A DNA stretch of 64,000 bases from Neocallimastix lanati (nom. inval.) (lineage: Eukaryota > Neocallimastigomycota > Neocallimastigomycetes > Neocallimastigales > Neocallimastigaceae), in NCBI GenBank assembly GCA_016946835.1, contig JACVTC010000127.1, positions 467,940 to 531,939 on the forward strand, in the 5' to 3' direction. A program made the position numbers and the translations under genes. Of the stretch, positions 45,644 to 57,422 are shown in pieces (positions within the stretch are counted from its first letter, which is position 1; each line of letters begins with the position of its first letter). The notes below the pieces were generated by a model. It made no database searches. It saw only the letters and a program-made list of their open reading frames with translations, and was not told where the DNA came from.

Positions 45644-46708
45644 TTAGTACCAATTGTGCCAGCCATTGTTGTTGTTACCCCAATTGTTCCATCCATTATT
45701 ATTGTTGTTGTTCCAGTTGTTCCATCCATTATTGTTGTTGTTGTTCCAGTTGTTCCATCCATTGTTGTTATTGTTGTTGTTCCAGTTGTTCCATCCATTA
45801 TTGTTATTGTTGTTGTTCCAGTTGTTCCATCCATTGTTATTATTATTGTTGTTGTTCCAATTGTTCCAATCTCCATTATTTCCAGCATTAGCATTAGCAT
45901 TAGCATTAGCAGCTGGAGCTGGAGCTGGAGCTGGAGCAGCAGCATTACCAGCATTACCGGCTCCTCCATTTCCTTGTCCAATGTAAACTTTAGCATATGG
46001 GAAATCTGCTGTACCACTAGTACCTGCTCCGTTACTACCAGCTTCTCCTAATACTTTAGCTTCATGTAAATTGCCCATTCTCATACCAAGTTTTTCCCAT
46101 TGTTCAAAGTGTGCTGTAATATCAATAGTACCACAATCACGAGCTTGTTGACGAATACTGAAGTATTGTTTGAAGTTAGTATCTCCATCAATAGATGGTC
46201 CGAAACGATCATTTTCAAAAACAGTGTAAGTAGCTCCATCAATCATATAGTCTCCATGTTTTTTATTACCAACCCAATCACCTGGACGATATTGACTAAG
46301 CCAGTTATCAACAATGTAAAATTCAACAAGTGGATTTCTAGTCCAACCATAAATACCAACATAAGAGTAATCGACATTGGAAATGTTTTGTTTAACAAGC
46401 TTGAAATCGGCATACATGTGTCCAATTTGTGAATGTGGCTTAGTACTGTCAAATGAAAGACCGGTACGACATAAGTAATCCTTAGAACCTTGGAATGAAC
46501 AAGTGAAAGAACCGTCAGAGTAGAAAGTAGCACTGTTATTACCACCATCAGCCCATAATTCATATCCAATACCACCAATGGATCCTACCTTATTGTTGGT
46601 TTCCTTAATACTTGTTCCTGAGTGTTGAGCACTAGAACAGAAACTTTGAGCAGAAACTAAAGAAGCAGCTAAAGAAAAAGCAAATGGAATAATTTGTTGG
46701 AATTTCAT
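45644..46708 (-). CDS. Secreted GH11 endo-1,4-beta-xylanase with Asn/Trp repeat tail
   Basis: Intronless, 354 residues, started at the ATG at 46708; an in-frame TTG two codons earlier is not a plausible start. A signal peptide (about residues 1-20, ending SLVSAQ) is followed by a GH11 catalytic domain to about residue 245. The nucleophile Glu is in PLVEFYIVDNW (about E129) and the acid/base Glu in VLGEAGSNG (about E222); EYGIYGW-like strands and HFEQWEKLGM are typical. The enzyme hydrolyses internal beta-1,4-xylosidic bonds of plant xylan outside the cell. After a Pro-Ala linker comes a tail of about six GWNNWNNNNNN-like repeats ending at the stop; no dockerin or carbohydrate-binding domain follows. 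GH11 genes of gut fungi are generally thought to come from rumen bacteria; the lack of introns and higher GC here fit that. Confidence 0.95.
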   Translation of the reverse strand: MKFQQIIPFAFSLAASLVSAQSFCSSAQHSGTSIKETNNKVGSIGGIGYELWADGGNNSATFYSDGSFTCSFQGSKDYLCRTGLSFDSTKPHSQIGHMYADFKLVKQNISNVDYSYVGIYGWTRNPLVEFYIVDNWLSQYRPGDWVGNKKHGDYMIDGATYTVFENDRFGPSIDGDTNFKQYFSIRQQARDCGTIDITAHFEQWEKLGMRMGNLHEAKVLGEAGSNGAGTSGTADFPYAKVYIGQGNGGAGNAGNAAAPAPAPAPAANANANANAGNNGDWNNWNNNNNNNNGWNNWNNNNNNNGWNNWNNNNNNNGWNNWNNNNNNGWNNWNNNNNNGWNNWGNNNNGWHNWY

Positions 46709-49012
46709 TTTCAAATAATTTTCCTTTTTTTTTTTTTTTAATAAAAATAAATATTTATTCGAAAGTTATTAATTAATCAATAATCAATAATCAATATGTA
46801 CTATATATATTCAACCAGTGAAATATAAATTTATATAATACAATTTTTAATATTTTTTATTGCAAAAAAATATATTAAAATGTTAATGTTAATTTTGTAA
46901 TTGAGAAGAAATTTTTAAATCTTTAAATACTTTTTTTTTAAAGATAAAAAATAAAAAAATAAATTAAAAAAAAAAAAAAAAAAAATCGTGGTATAAATTT
47001 ATATTATTTTATTAAATATTATGTAACTATTTATTATAAACATATTAAATTTAATAGATTCAAAACTTTCAATATAATAATATTTATAATTTTGTTTCAT
47101 TTTTTTTTTTTTATGTTTCGCTCTACTATATTTTAAATAAAAACTATTTACATTTGAAAAGTATTATTCTGTTAATATAATTATAATATATAAAGTTAAA
47201 ATTTTAATTTAAATTAGATTAATTTTTACTAATTAATTTGGTCAATTTCTTAGTAATAAATTGGATAAAAAGTAATTCTATTAATTATTAAATTTAAATA
47301 TTTAAAAACAAGCCGTTTTTTTTATTTTTTTATCTTTTTTTTTTAATTTTTCTAAAAGTAATAAAAATTTTATATCCCATTAATCTATATAGTAAAATGT
47401 ATGAAATATTATGTTATAAATTTCACTTTTATAAATATTTTTATTTTTTTATGTAATGTTATTTCACATTAAAATAAAAAATAAAAGGTTAAAAAAAAAA
47501 AATTCATTTATATTTATTTATTATTAAATTTTAAAGTTTGTTATAGTTAAAAATTAAAATTAAAATCAATTTCATTGTTATATATATAATAATAATTTTA
47601 TTTTATTTTATTTTTATAATTAAATATTTTTTTAATTAAAGGAAATTTCATTTAAATAAATATATTTAATAAATTAAAAAGTTAGTATGATTAATATTTT
47701 TATTTAATAATATCTATCTTTCGATAAATAGTATTATAATAAATAAACTAATTATTTCAATTACTGCTTATATTATCAATTTTCATCTTATTTAAATAAT
47801 TTATATTATTAGAAATGATTATACCTGGTCAATTTTAAGTATTTAAAAATATTATTCTATTATATAAGATTTTTGAGGTAAAACATTATATACACTAGTA
47901 CCAATAATATTGATAATAAGGTAAAGTGTACAATATGTCTAAAGTTTTATTATTCTTATTATTTGACTATTCTTATTATTCTTATTGTTATTATTTTTAA
48001 TATATTTGATATATATATTTAAAAACAATTTTCATTATTTATTATTATCAAAAAGTTATTCAAACAATGAATTTAATTTACATAATTAAAAATAAAATTT
48101 TAATATTTAATATTCATAATTATATAAATTTATATTTTAATTATACACTTGGATTACAACCATTTTGTTAATTTTATTTAATATATAAACTAATAAAAGT
48201 TATGGTTCTAAATTTGGAATATATAATCAATATATAGGGAATTTGAACTTTTGCAAATATCATTTATTATATCAATTAAACTTAAAAATATTTATACTTT
48301 AGATTAATAAATATATAATTAAAATATTTATATATATAATATTTTGAAAAATTATATTGATCAATCATTAATTCATAATATCATATGATAGTTGTTCATA
48401 GTACATTTAATTCAAAATAATTTAGTATTATTAAATTATTATTCCACCAAAGACTATATAATCTCTGGTGCAATAATAATAATAAATAATAAATATTTAA
48501 TAGTAATGAAATTATTAAAACAAATATAATAAAAAATTTTATAAATTTAATTTCATTTATAAGTTTTAAATAAATTTTAATTATTATTAAAGATATAATT
48601 TTAGAAAATATATGTAATGTTTCAAATAAGATAGACCATTTGGTTTAACCCATTTATTATATGTATTTCTTTTCATATCTGATTTTATATACTCAAACTC
48701 TTTGGTTTAATGTCAGAACTTATATTTTCATTATTTTATTCATTTAATTCGTACCACATCAATTTTTTAATATTATTTAATTTTAAATTTTAATACTAAA
48801 ATATCATATTTTTAGAAATGATTATTTTTTCTTAGGTAATACTAAATTATGTAAAAAATCTTTAAAAAAAATAATAATAATAAATCACCAAAATTTCTAT
48901 TATAAATTTTTAACATGATACATCCATTAACATTATATTGTATATTATGATTTTTTTTTCTTTTATAATAATGTCACATTATATTATATTTTTATTTTTG
49001 TTTTTATTATTT

Positions 49013-49015
<3 letters not shown>
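46709..49015. other. AT-rich spacer upstream of the xylanase gene
   Basis: Contains the xylanase promoter by position; a TATATATATT at about 46803 is a weak TATA candidate. Otherwise homopolymers and AT repeats, with no gene seen. Confidence 0.5.

Positions 49016-49061
<46 letters not shown>
49016..49061. repeat. Poly-T run of about 45 bp
   Basis: Homopolymer with no retroposon-like block recognised beside it. The stretch 49062-49980 is AT-rich spacer. Confidence 0.85.
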
Positions 49062-49062
<1 letters not shown>

Positions 49063-49980
49063 ATTTATTAATATTAATCATCTTTATAAATATTAAATCT
49101 AAAACATTAAAAAAATTAATTTAATTGAGAAAAATAATAATAATAATAAAATAAAAAATAAAATTCTTATATATTTTTAAAAAATTATATTTTAAATATT
49201 TATTAAAAAAAGAATATTTATTATTGATACGATTTAATTCTACCTAAAAATCTTTCATATAATATTTGCATCAAATAAATATTTATAAAAAAAATTTTTT
49301 TTGTGAATTGAATAGGTAACTATAAAATATTATACATCTAATTTGTATAATAAAAATGTTAGTATAAATTTTTTTTTAAAGATGATTAAATAAAATTTAA
49401 ATTAAATGAAATTTCAGTAAATTATTCCATGTGTTTTTAATCATTGAATAAATAAATATAGTTAAAACAATAGAGGTCATATATTTACCAAGCATTTATA
49501 TTAACCATTATAGCATTAATCTAAAATATAAAGTAGTACATTTTATTATCTTATATTTTAATATAAAAAATATTTAATCAAACTAAAAATTTTTAAAAAA
49601 AAATACAATATATATAGTATTGTTATTTTTAAAAATAATATTATTAATTGTTCTAATGTTGTATATATTGGTTTCGTATTGCTATATATTCAAATGTATT
49701 TCCAAAATAAACTTTTATAAAGATTAATATTAAAATTATCTAAATTAAATATTTTAATATATATATTAAAATATTTAATCTAAAAAAAATATTTTTTCTT
49801 AATATTATTAATTTATTAGTTTATTTGAATGATGTTAAAGAATTAAAAAAAAACGATGTATATTAAAAAAATAAATAATTATATTAAAAAATTTAATAAT
49901 TAAAAATTAAAATTTCATGTAATAAATTAAAAGAATTAATTTAAATTTAAATACATTTGAATATCTAAATGTATCTAGAT

Positions 49981-50300
49981 ATTTTTTTTTTTTTTTTTTT
50001 TTTAGACTGAGATTAACGAGAGGGGAGGACAATTGGGCCTTCATGATGAGTGAACACCAATTTCATTTATATGGAAAAATTCCTGGGAGAATGAAAATCA
50101 CCCATATAAATTTAGTAGATAGTCTCGGGATTCATCCAGAAACCTTGTATGTGTTAGTCCCAAGCACTAACTACTAGGATTAAAACTGGTAAGACAAAAT
50201 TAGTTTACGAATGAGTCGAACCGAATAGTTCAATTCATGGCCATAGTTCTAGCCACTCAGAATTTTCATTTCAATAAAGGAATGGTAACGAATTAATTAG
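49981..50300 (-). mobile_element. A-tailed, probably tRNA-derived SINE, copy 2
   Basis: Minus-strand block of about 300 bp ending in an A-tail (T run at 49982-50003). Near its 5' end GGTTCGACTC (50222-50213) matches the pol III B-box, and GTGGCTAGAACTATGG (50256-50241) upstream is a looser A-box candidate, a layout expected for a tRNA-derived SINE. Its 3' half matches the retroposon at 42336-42725. No ORF; it would depend on a LINE for mobilisation, and the LINE family at 7200-11515 is a possible partner. Flanking target duplications were not resolved. Confidence 0.6.
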
Positions 50301-51275
50301 TAACCTTCAATTTATTATAAATTTAAATTATTGATTCTTTACTATAATTACTTTTTTGTTTTTTTCTAAATTAAAAATATTAATAATGTTAAAATTATTC
50401 ACCTTAAAAATTATTAATTATATATATTTTTAAAAATGACTCATATATTTTTTATTTTCTTCAATTAATATTCATTTTAAATCTGAAATGATAATAAAAT
50501 TAAACATTCTTACATATAAATTTTAAATTTTAATTAAAAATTCTTTTATATTATTAAAAATAATTAATATTAATTAATTTTATTATTAAAATTGATATAA
50601 ACCTGGTTCGAGAAGTATTATTGGGATTACTTTTTTCAATTTATTTATGTATTATTATATTACTTATTTAATTATATTATTATGATTTCATATATTTATT
50701 CAAGTAAAAATAATTATTATACAAAATATTCAAATACATTTAATTTTTAAATAATTAAGTATTTATAAATTTCTTAATAAAAAAGAATAAAAAACACTAT
50801 TAAGTAATAATAAATTAATAAATAAATTAATAACAAAAAATAAAGGTAAATTAAGTTAATAAAATAAAACCAGGTTATTTATTTCACTAATAGGGACATT
50901 CCGGATTTGAACCAAATAAAATTATTAATTAAATAAGATAAAATTATTAAATAATTTAATTATTTATTATATAAATAAATAACCAGATAAACAATTTTGC
51001 AATTAAATACTTTTTCATTAAAGCTAAAATTTTTGAAATATTAATCAAATTCGAGTAGTTCAGCTCATAGCGAATGAATAATAATGAATCCAGACCTATG
51101 CGGTTTGATTCATGTTAATAATTTCTAACAACTAGAATGATTATTTAATCATTCTCAATAGCGATATTTTAAATATCATATTAAGTATTATTTTATAATA
51201 ATTTATCTTTCAAAATTTATTATCATGAAACAAAAATAATAATATACAAATTAACATTTTATATTAAATATATTT
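50301..51275. other. Unassigned AT-rich region, possibly part of an LTR of element F
   Basis: Contains patches of normal complexity (50600-50640, 50870-50910, 51040-51140), one with GCGGTTTGATTCATG (about 51099-51113) reminiscent of the ATGAATCAAAC in element C's LTR. It lies directly left of element E's insertion point. It could be the left part of an LTR that E split, but its right part is not in hand for comparison. Confidence 0.3.
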
Positions 51276-51597
51276 TGTTAAGGTTTTAGAGAATTAAATA
51301 AAAATAAAGTAAGAAACACAAATTTTATTTTTTTATTTATTATTTTTATTTATAAATTTATTTTATTTTATTTTATTTTATTTTATTTTATTTGATGATA
51401 TTTAAAAATTAGTAGCAAAATTTACAACTATTTATACTTTTTTTTCAAGGCATAAAAGTTGTTCTTGCCACTAAATTACATTTTATTATTATTTTTCTTT
51501 TTATATATGAAACTATTAAATTTAAATTGATTTTTATAATCAATTATATAAAATTTAATTATAACAATATAAATAAAATACATTTATAATATTAATA

Positions 51598-51644
<47 letters not shown>

Positions 51645-52131
51645 CTATCTAAAATATTACTAATAAGAATTTATTTAATTGGCTAAAATTTTTATTACAA
51701 TCTGTTAAAATATTCAAATAAAAATAAAAATACTATTCTAATATAAAGGTTTTTAATAAAATAAAATATTTTTCAATATAAAATAAAACATTTCGATATA
51801 AAATTTTATAATAAAAGTTAAAATATAATATATAAATTTTTAATTATCAATATATAAAAATATTATTAATACAAATTTTCATTATTAATATAAAAATAAA
51901 AAAATAAGATTTATTATTAATATTGTTAATATAAGTTTTAAATATATAAAAATATTACTATTAATATAAGATTTAATATAAAAATTATAAAGTTTAATAT
52001 AATTTTTGATCTAATTTTTAATCTTTGAATTTAAAAATTTATTAAAGTACAAAAATAATAATGTACACATAATGTATTAGAAATAAATCGTAGATTTAAT
52101 TAAGAATGCATTATTTAGTACATTCTTATCA
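51276..52131 (-). repeat. Element E 3' LTR
   Basis: 856 bp, near-identical to 58450-59301, with an internal 38-T run. Confidence 0.95.
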
Positions 52132-52149
52132 AGATGCCCCGACGAAGAC

Positions 52150-55100
52150 TCAAGCTTCTCTGTAAGCGGAGTTAAACTTTACTAAATTTTTAAAATGAAC
52201 ATTCCTATCGAGTTGTTTCCCAGTTTTCTGATCGATTAAGGTTGCCGTGTTGAATTGAATTTTTAAAATTTTAAATGGTCCATTGTAATATGGTTCTAGC
52301 TTAGTGCGGCTAAAGTTTCTAACAAGAACAAGATCACCAGCTTTTAATTCTTTTCCTTTTTTCATACTTATTTGTTCTTCTCGTCTTGTTGCCCAATACT
52401 TGTTAGCATTCTTCACATTTTCGCATGCTTCTCTAGTCCATTGATAATGACGAACAAATTTTTCCATTAAAATTTCATCATACGATTTACCTGCATTTTC
52501 AATTGTTCTTATGGCTATATCATAAGGCTGTTGGTCTTCTCTTCCATATACTAATTCAAAACTAGAATGTCCGGTAGCTGTGTTTTTGGTAGTTCGAAGT
52601 GCCCATAAAGCAGAAGGTAAAACTTCATCCCAATCTTGATTTTTCCTTCCTAATAAACGAAGTAATTTTCCAATTTCTTTATTTCGGTTTTCAGTGAGAC
52701 CATTGGATTCAGGGTGATAGGTAGCTATGAATTTTACATAAACATCATAAAGATCAAGAAAGATTTTAGTCATATCAGAAGTGAATTGGACTCCATTATC
52801 TGTAGTAATAACTTGAGGCACACCATGTCTTGCAAAAACGTTTATTAAAAATTTAATTATATCAGAGGAAGTTATGTTTTCAGTGGGTTCGGCTTCAACC
52901 CATTTGGTAAAGTAATCAACAGTTACTATAATATATTGATTATTATTTCTTGTTTTTGGTAACGGTCCTATAATATCTAATCCTAAATGCACAAAGGGAC
53001 CCTCCACTTTAGTTGGATGGTTTTCGGTTGGTTCTGGATATGGTTGAGGACGATTTAACTGGCATTTTTCACAATTACTAACAATTCTTTTGATATCTTT
53101 AATCATATGATTCCAATAAAAGTTTTTCTTAAGTCTTTGATATGTTTTGTAATATCCTTCGTGGCCAATATTATGAGCTTCTAAAATTAATTTAAACCTT
53201 TCATTTTCGTCCGTTATTAATTTTCTATAATTTCCATTGTCGATAAAATAATCTTCACCATCAATAACAGTAAACTTTTCATTAATAAATTCCTTTATAA
53301 CTTTAGATAATAATTCTTCATTATTTCCATTAGTAATTTTTGTTAATAATATCTTTCTCTCTTCCTTACTTTTCATTCTTGAAAGAGCATCAGCTAACAC
53401 ATTCTTTTTGCCTGATTCATATTTTATATTAATTCCGAGCATACTAGCGGTTAGACACCATCTTGTTTGCCTTGCATTCAAAGGTTCTTTATTCTTAAAT
53501 AAACCAACTAATGGTTTATGATCTGTGTAAATAGTTGTAGGTAATGGATTTCCTTCAATATAAGATTTAAATTTAGTCATACAGTAAAACAAAGCGGTTC
53601 CTTCTAAATCGGTAATACCATAATTCTTTTCAGCTTTCTTTAAACTTCTACTTATAAAGTGTATTGGATGCTCCTTACCGGTTTCTTCTTCTTTTTGTAA
53701 AAGAACTCCACCAATTCCATTATACGAAGCATCAGTTCTAATGATAAAAGGTTTGTCAAATGACGGAAATTTTAGAATAGGTGCATTGATTAATTTTTCT
53801 TTTAGGAGTTCAAAGCTTTCTTGTTGTTCTTTATTCCATTCATATTTGGTATTCTTTTTCAATAATTTACATAAAGGTGAGGTAATTTGAGCATATTTAG
53901 GAATAAAATCACGATAATATCCCACTGCTCCTAAAAATGATCTTAATTCATGAAGTGATGAAGGGGCTTCCCACTTCTTAATAGCTGTTATCTTACTTTC
54001 CATGGGACTTAATCCTTTAGTAGTAAGTTTGTGACCTAATACATCAACTTCAGTTTGAAGAAAATGGCACTTTTCAATATTAATTTTTAACTTGTTTTCT
54101 TTAAATACTTCTAATACTTGTTTAATATGAATTAAATGTTCTTCGATACTTTTTGAATAGATCAAAACATCATCAATAAATACATAAACAAATTCACCAA
54201 TAAAAGGGAATAAAATTTTATTCATTTCTCTTTGGAAGGTTGAGGGAGCTCCAGTAAGTCCAAAAGGCATAACCTTAAATTGATAATTTCCAAACTTAGT
54301 AGTGAAAGTGGTTACTTCAACGCTTTCTTCATCCATTAAGATTTGGTGAAAACCAGAAAATAAATCAAGAGTTGTAAATATTTTAGCTCCTCCGAGACTA
54401 TCAAAAATTTCATCTATATATGGAACTGAATAAGAATCTTTTTCTGTCATATCATTGACTTTTCGGTAGTCAATGCACAAGCGCCACTTTCCATTGTGTT
54501 TTAGAATGAGTACTACTGGAGATGACCATTCTGAACAGGATGGTTCTATCAATCCTTTCTTAATAAGCTTTGTAAGTTCTTCTTTTAAGATATCTGATTT
54601 TAATTTAGTTAACCTATAACTTCTTAATTTTACTGGCTTTGCATTTGCTTTCAAACGGATCTTATGTGGTGAAAGTTTAGAAGGAGTTAGTTCTTCTGTT
54701 GAAGTGGCAACTATGTCAATCATTTCTTTGAGAATTTTAATAATTTGTTCTTTATAATCTTTATTTAAGGTACTTAAAAATTCATCACTCTCAATAAATT
54801 CCATTGGAGTTAATTCCTTTATAATTTCCTTTTCATTATTCGTTTCTTCAACTTTTCTAATAGTGCAGATTATACTTTCTTCATCATAATATTGATTATT
54901 TATTTTAGCTATTTCTTCGTATTCACTTTCTGACAAAAGTTTACATAGACTGTTTAAGGTTGGATGAATAAATAAACAATGATCGATTTGAGTTTTAAAG
55001 TTTATTAACATATCATAAAATGAGTCTTCTTTCTCAATAATTCTAAAGTCCGCATTAAATTCATAATTATTAATTTTTACTGGTAATCGAACAATAATTC

Positions 55101-55965
55101 CTTCCGAGTATTCTTCATCTTGTGTTGCTAGTTGGATTCTTCCACGACTTTTTCCAACTGTTTCATATTCACCAGGTAATTTATCAAAATACTGCTTAGT
55201 AACGATGCTTAGGTTACTACAAGAATCAATTAAAAGTTTTCCTAGTACTCCGTCAACACTTGCATCAACCATTGCTAAGTCTTCTTCGGCTACTTCATTA
55301 CTTTTACTTATGTAGCTATGGTCATAGTTATTTACTAATAAAGTTCGTGCTATTACATTGTCTACAGTTCCAATTATTTTAGACTTTTCTAACTTTAAAC
55401 CTTGAGTTAATTGTGAACGAATTTTAGGACATGCATTCAAGAGTTGACCTATCGTAATACTGGATTTAAGATTATTTAAATCATCCATAATATTGTAAGG
55501 TTCTTTATTATTCATCATTTTGATATTCCTTTTTACTAATTGAGTATTTCCATTATTAGTTTCCTTAGTTTTTGTTGAAATTAATTTTTCCAAAGTATTA
55601 GTTTTATTTTGTTGATTATCTTTATTCATTTCTAGATCTTCTATTTCATTATCGATTACAAGTATATCTTCAGATTCAACTTTTTCCTTTCCTTTTGATG
55701 AATAATTGTTGTTTTCTTCTTTACTTTCTCTTACTCTTGTCATATTTCTTAATTCCTTTTCTTTTTGTTTTTCTTTGTTAATATTTGGTTGAGTTAAAAT
55801 TGAAGGAAGTATTTGATTTTTATAAACTTTATTTGGTTTATTATGCAGCTCATTTTCTTTCTTCTTTCTTAAAGCAGGAGTTGCAAAAGGACGTGGATTA
55901 TCTTTTAAACTTTTATGTACTTTCTTGGAATTATTTCCTTCTTTTTCGCTGTTATTATCATTCAT
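52150..55965 (-). CDS. Element E pol (Ty3/gypsy)
   Basis: 1271-codon frame. After a charged N-terminal region come a retropepsin-like protease segment (near residue 242), RT (DLFSGFHQI, then FIDDVLIYSKS at about 595), RNase H (RTDASYNGIGG about 743), and integrase with an HHCC finger (about 930-965) and core (GLDIIGPLPK onward). RT before integrase marks Ty3/gypsy. The pol frame stays open upstream of this ATG and overlaps the end of gag, which fits the programmed frameshifting the family is known to use; the ATG is therefore nominal. Confidence 0.93.
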   Translation of the reverse strand: MNDNNSEKEGNNSKKVHKSLKDNPRPFATPALRKKKENELHNKPNKVYKNQILPSILTQPNINKEKQKEKELRNMTRVRESKEENNNYSSKGKEKVESEDILVIDNEIEDLEMNKDNQQNKTNTLEKLISTKTKETNNGNTQLVKRNIKMMNNKEPYNIMDDLNNLKSSITIGQLLNACPKIRSQLTQGLKLEKSKIIGTVDNVIARTLLVNNYDHSYISKSNEVAEEDLAMVDASVDGVLGKLLIDSCSNLSIVTKQYFDKLPGEYETVGKSRGRIQLATQDEEYSEGIIVRLPVKINNYEFNADFRIIEKEDSFYDMLINFKTQIDHCLFIHPTLNSLCKLLSESEYEEIAKINNQYYDEESIICTIRKVEETNNEKEIIKELTPMEFIESDEFLSTLNKDYKEQIIKILKEMIDIVATSTEELTPSKLSPHKIRLKANAKPVKLRSYRLTKLKSDILKEELTKLIKKGLIEPSCSEWSSPVVLILKHNGKWRLCIDYRKVNDMTEKDSYSVPYIDEIFDSLGGAKIFTTLDLFSGFHQILMDEESVEVTTFTTKFGNYQFKVMPFGLTGAPSTFQREMNKILFPFIGEFVYVFIDDVLIYSKSIEEHLIHIKQVLEVFKENKLKINIEKCHFLQTEVDVLGHKLTTKGLSPMESKITAIKKWEAPSSLHELRSFLGAVGYYRDFIPKYAQITSPLCKLLKKNTKYEWNKEQQESFELLKEKLINAPILKFPSFDKPFIIRTDASYNGIGGVLLQKEEETGKEHPIHFISRSLKKAEKNYGITDLEGTALFYCMTKFKSYIEGNPLPTTIYTDHKPLVGLFKNKEPLNARQTRWCLTASMLGINIKYESGKKNVLADALSRMKSKEERKILLTKITNGNNEELLSKVIKEFINEKFTVIDGEDYFIDNGNYRKLITDENERFKLILEAHNIGHEGYYKTYQRLKKNFYWNHMIKDIKRIVSNCEKCQLNRPQPYPEPTENHPTKVEGPFVHLGLDIIGPLPKTRNNNQYIIVTVDYFTKWVEAEPTENITSSDIIKFLINVFARHGVPQVITTDNGVQFTSDMTKIFLDLYDVYVKFIATYHPESNGLTENRNKEIGKLLRLLGRKNQDWDEVLPSALWALRTTKNTATGHSSFELVYGREDQQPYDIAIRTIENAGKSYDEILMEKFVRHYQWTREACENVKNANKYWATRREEQISMKKGKELKAGDLVLVRNFSRTKLEPYYNGPFKILKIQFNTATLIDQKTGKQLDRNVHFKNLVKFNSAYREA

Positions 55966-56147
55966 TTTTCTTTTTACAGCATTTATAATGATATCATCCT
56001 CACTTTCAGTTGTGTCACTAAAATCAGATTCTTCAGATTCTTCGTTAAAGGAATTATTATCAATTGGAGTATTCTTAGTAAAAGTATTATTTTGTAAATT
56101 ATTTAATGAAGCTATTGTTTTGTCATTGGGAGTGCTTCTGCTCCCAT

Positions 56148-57059
56148 TTAGAAGTTTAAAGACTTTTTGGAATATATTTCTTTTTTATTTTTTTCCATAA
56201 TCTTATTTAATTGAGGGCAATAGTATGAGTAATGACCTTCTTCCTTACAGAAGAAGCAAGTTTTAACGGATAAATTTCTCATTTTCTGGGTTGATTCTTC
56301 TATAATATCTTGAGGTTTCGGTTTATTATTTGTTTGATTTGTTTGGAAAGTTTCGTTTCTTCTTTTAGGATAAAGTCTTGAAGTAGTACTGTTTTGATTA
56401 TTTTGATTATGTTGGGAATTATTAACATTATAGGTATTAATATTATTGTTCCTTACAGAAAGTCTATCTACTTTCTCGGCAATTTTGAAAGCTTTATCCA
56501 TACTTATATCATCTTTAAGGGATAATTTCTTCCAGGCTTCATAATTATTTTGAATAGAATCAATATAATCTAGTACACCAATGCGCTTTCTTCTCTTTTT
56601 ATCAAGTTTAGTGTACAAAGTTCTATATCTTACATTAAAGTCTTTAATCTTTTCGTTTCTTTTAATTCGCATTGCACGAAGTTCTTTAAGAAGTAAATTT
56701 TGGTCTTCTTTAATACCGTAAAAATTTTCAAGACTTGAAATAATTTTTTCAAGGGAAGGAAATTTAATATCATCATCAACATTTTCTTCTTCATCATCAT
56801 CTTCTTCTTCATCTGATGAATCATCACTTTCATCATCACTATCTTCTCCCAAATCTTCAATAACGCGTTGTACTTCACCAGAGCTGGTAAGTAAACAAGC
56901 ATTAAATATTGTTTCTGGATCTGTAATACCTTGTATCTTGATCCAAAGTTTTAATTCAGTAGCCCAGGACTTAATATCTAAATTGTCCTTGCTAAGTTTC
57001 ACAATATCTCTTAATTCTTTTTTCAATTCTTTAAAGCTCAAAGTTGTTTCCTTGGACAT
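56148..57059 (-). CDS. Element E gag
   Basis: 303 residues from the ATG at 57059 (MSKETTLSFKELKK); an upstream extension to 57125 would need a TTG start. Features are a strongly acidic stretch (DDESDDSSDEEEDDDEEE), a capsid-like helical part, and a CCHC knuckle near the C-terminus (CFFCKEEGHYSYYC). It would form the particle shell and bind the element RNA. Pol follows in another frame. Confidence 0.9.
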   Translation of the reverse strand: MSKETTLSFKELKKELRDIVKLSKDNLDIKSWATELKLWIKIQGITDPETIFNACLLTSSGEVQRVIEDLGEDSDDESDDSSDEEEDDDEEENVDDDIKFPSLEKIISSLENFYGIKEDQNLLLKELRAMRIKRNEKIKDFNVRYRTLYTKLDKKRRKRIGVLDYIDSIQNNYEAWKKLSLKDDISMDKAFKIAEKVDRLSVRNNNINTYNVNNSQHNQNNQNSTTSRLYPKRRNETFQTNQTNNKPKPQDIIEESTQKMRNLSVKTCFFCKEEGHYSYYCPQLNKIMEKNKKEIYSKKSLNF

Positions 57060-57231
57060 TTTGTTTAAATATTTCTTGTTGTATATTAATGAGGTGATTA
57101 AATAAGAATAAATTTGGAAATACAACTTTAAAAATATAATTTAATAGGTAATTTAATATCGAATCAATTTTTAAAACAATATATTTTAGTAACTTTTGAA
57201 AATAATAATTTTATTTGCTTTCTTTAGTAGA

Positions 57232-57422
57232 TATAAGCTCGAAATCCTTATCGACAACTTAGTAGAAATTATAAAGCACGAGGTTCTTTTCGACTACTTT
57301 ATTAAGAATAATTTTTAAGTTCGAAATCTTTATCGACAACTCAATAGAATAATTTTAAGTTCGAAATCTTTATCGACAACTCAATAGAATATTTTTCAAG
57401 CTCGAAACCTTTATCGACCACT
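57232..57422. repeat. About five tandem units of roughly 42 bp in element E's leader
   Basis: Each unit carries AAGYTCGAAATCTTTATCGA followed by CAACTCAATAGAA-like sequence; unit 2 is diverged. Units start near 57238, 57277, 57318, 57357 and 57400. Confidence 0.85.

Noticed and set aside
45604-46051. Repeat-rich open frames on both strands over the xylanase tail
   Set aside because: The GWNNW/Asn DNA repeat is open in several frames; only the frame with the signal peptide and GH11 domain is a gene.
50600-50877. Inverted repeat AACCTGGTT/AACCAGGTT about 270 bp apart, MITE-like
   Set aside because: Only 9 bp, no target-site duplication and no second copy seen; inverted repeats of this size are expected by chance here.
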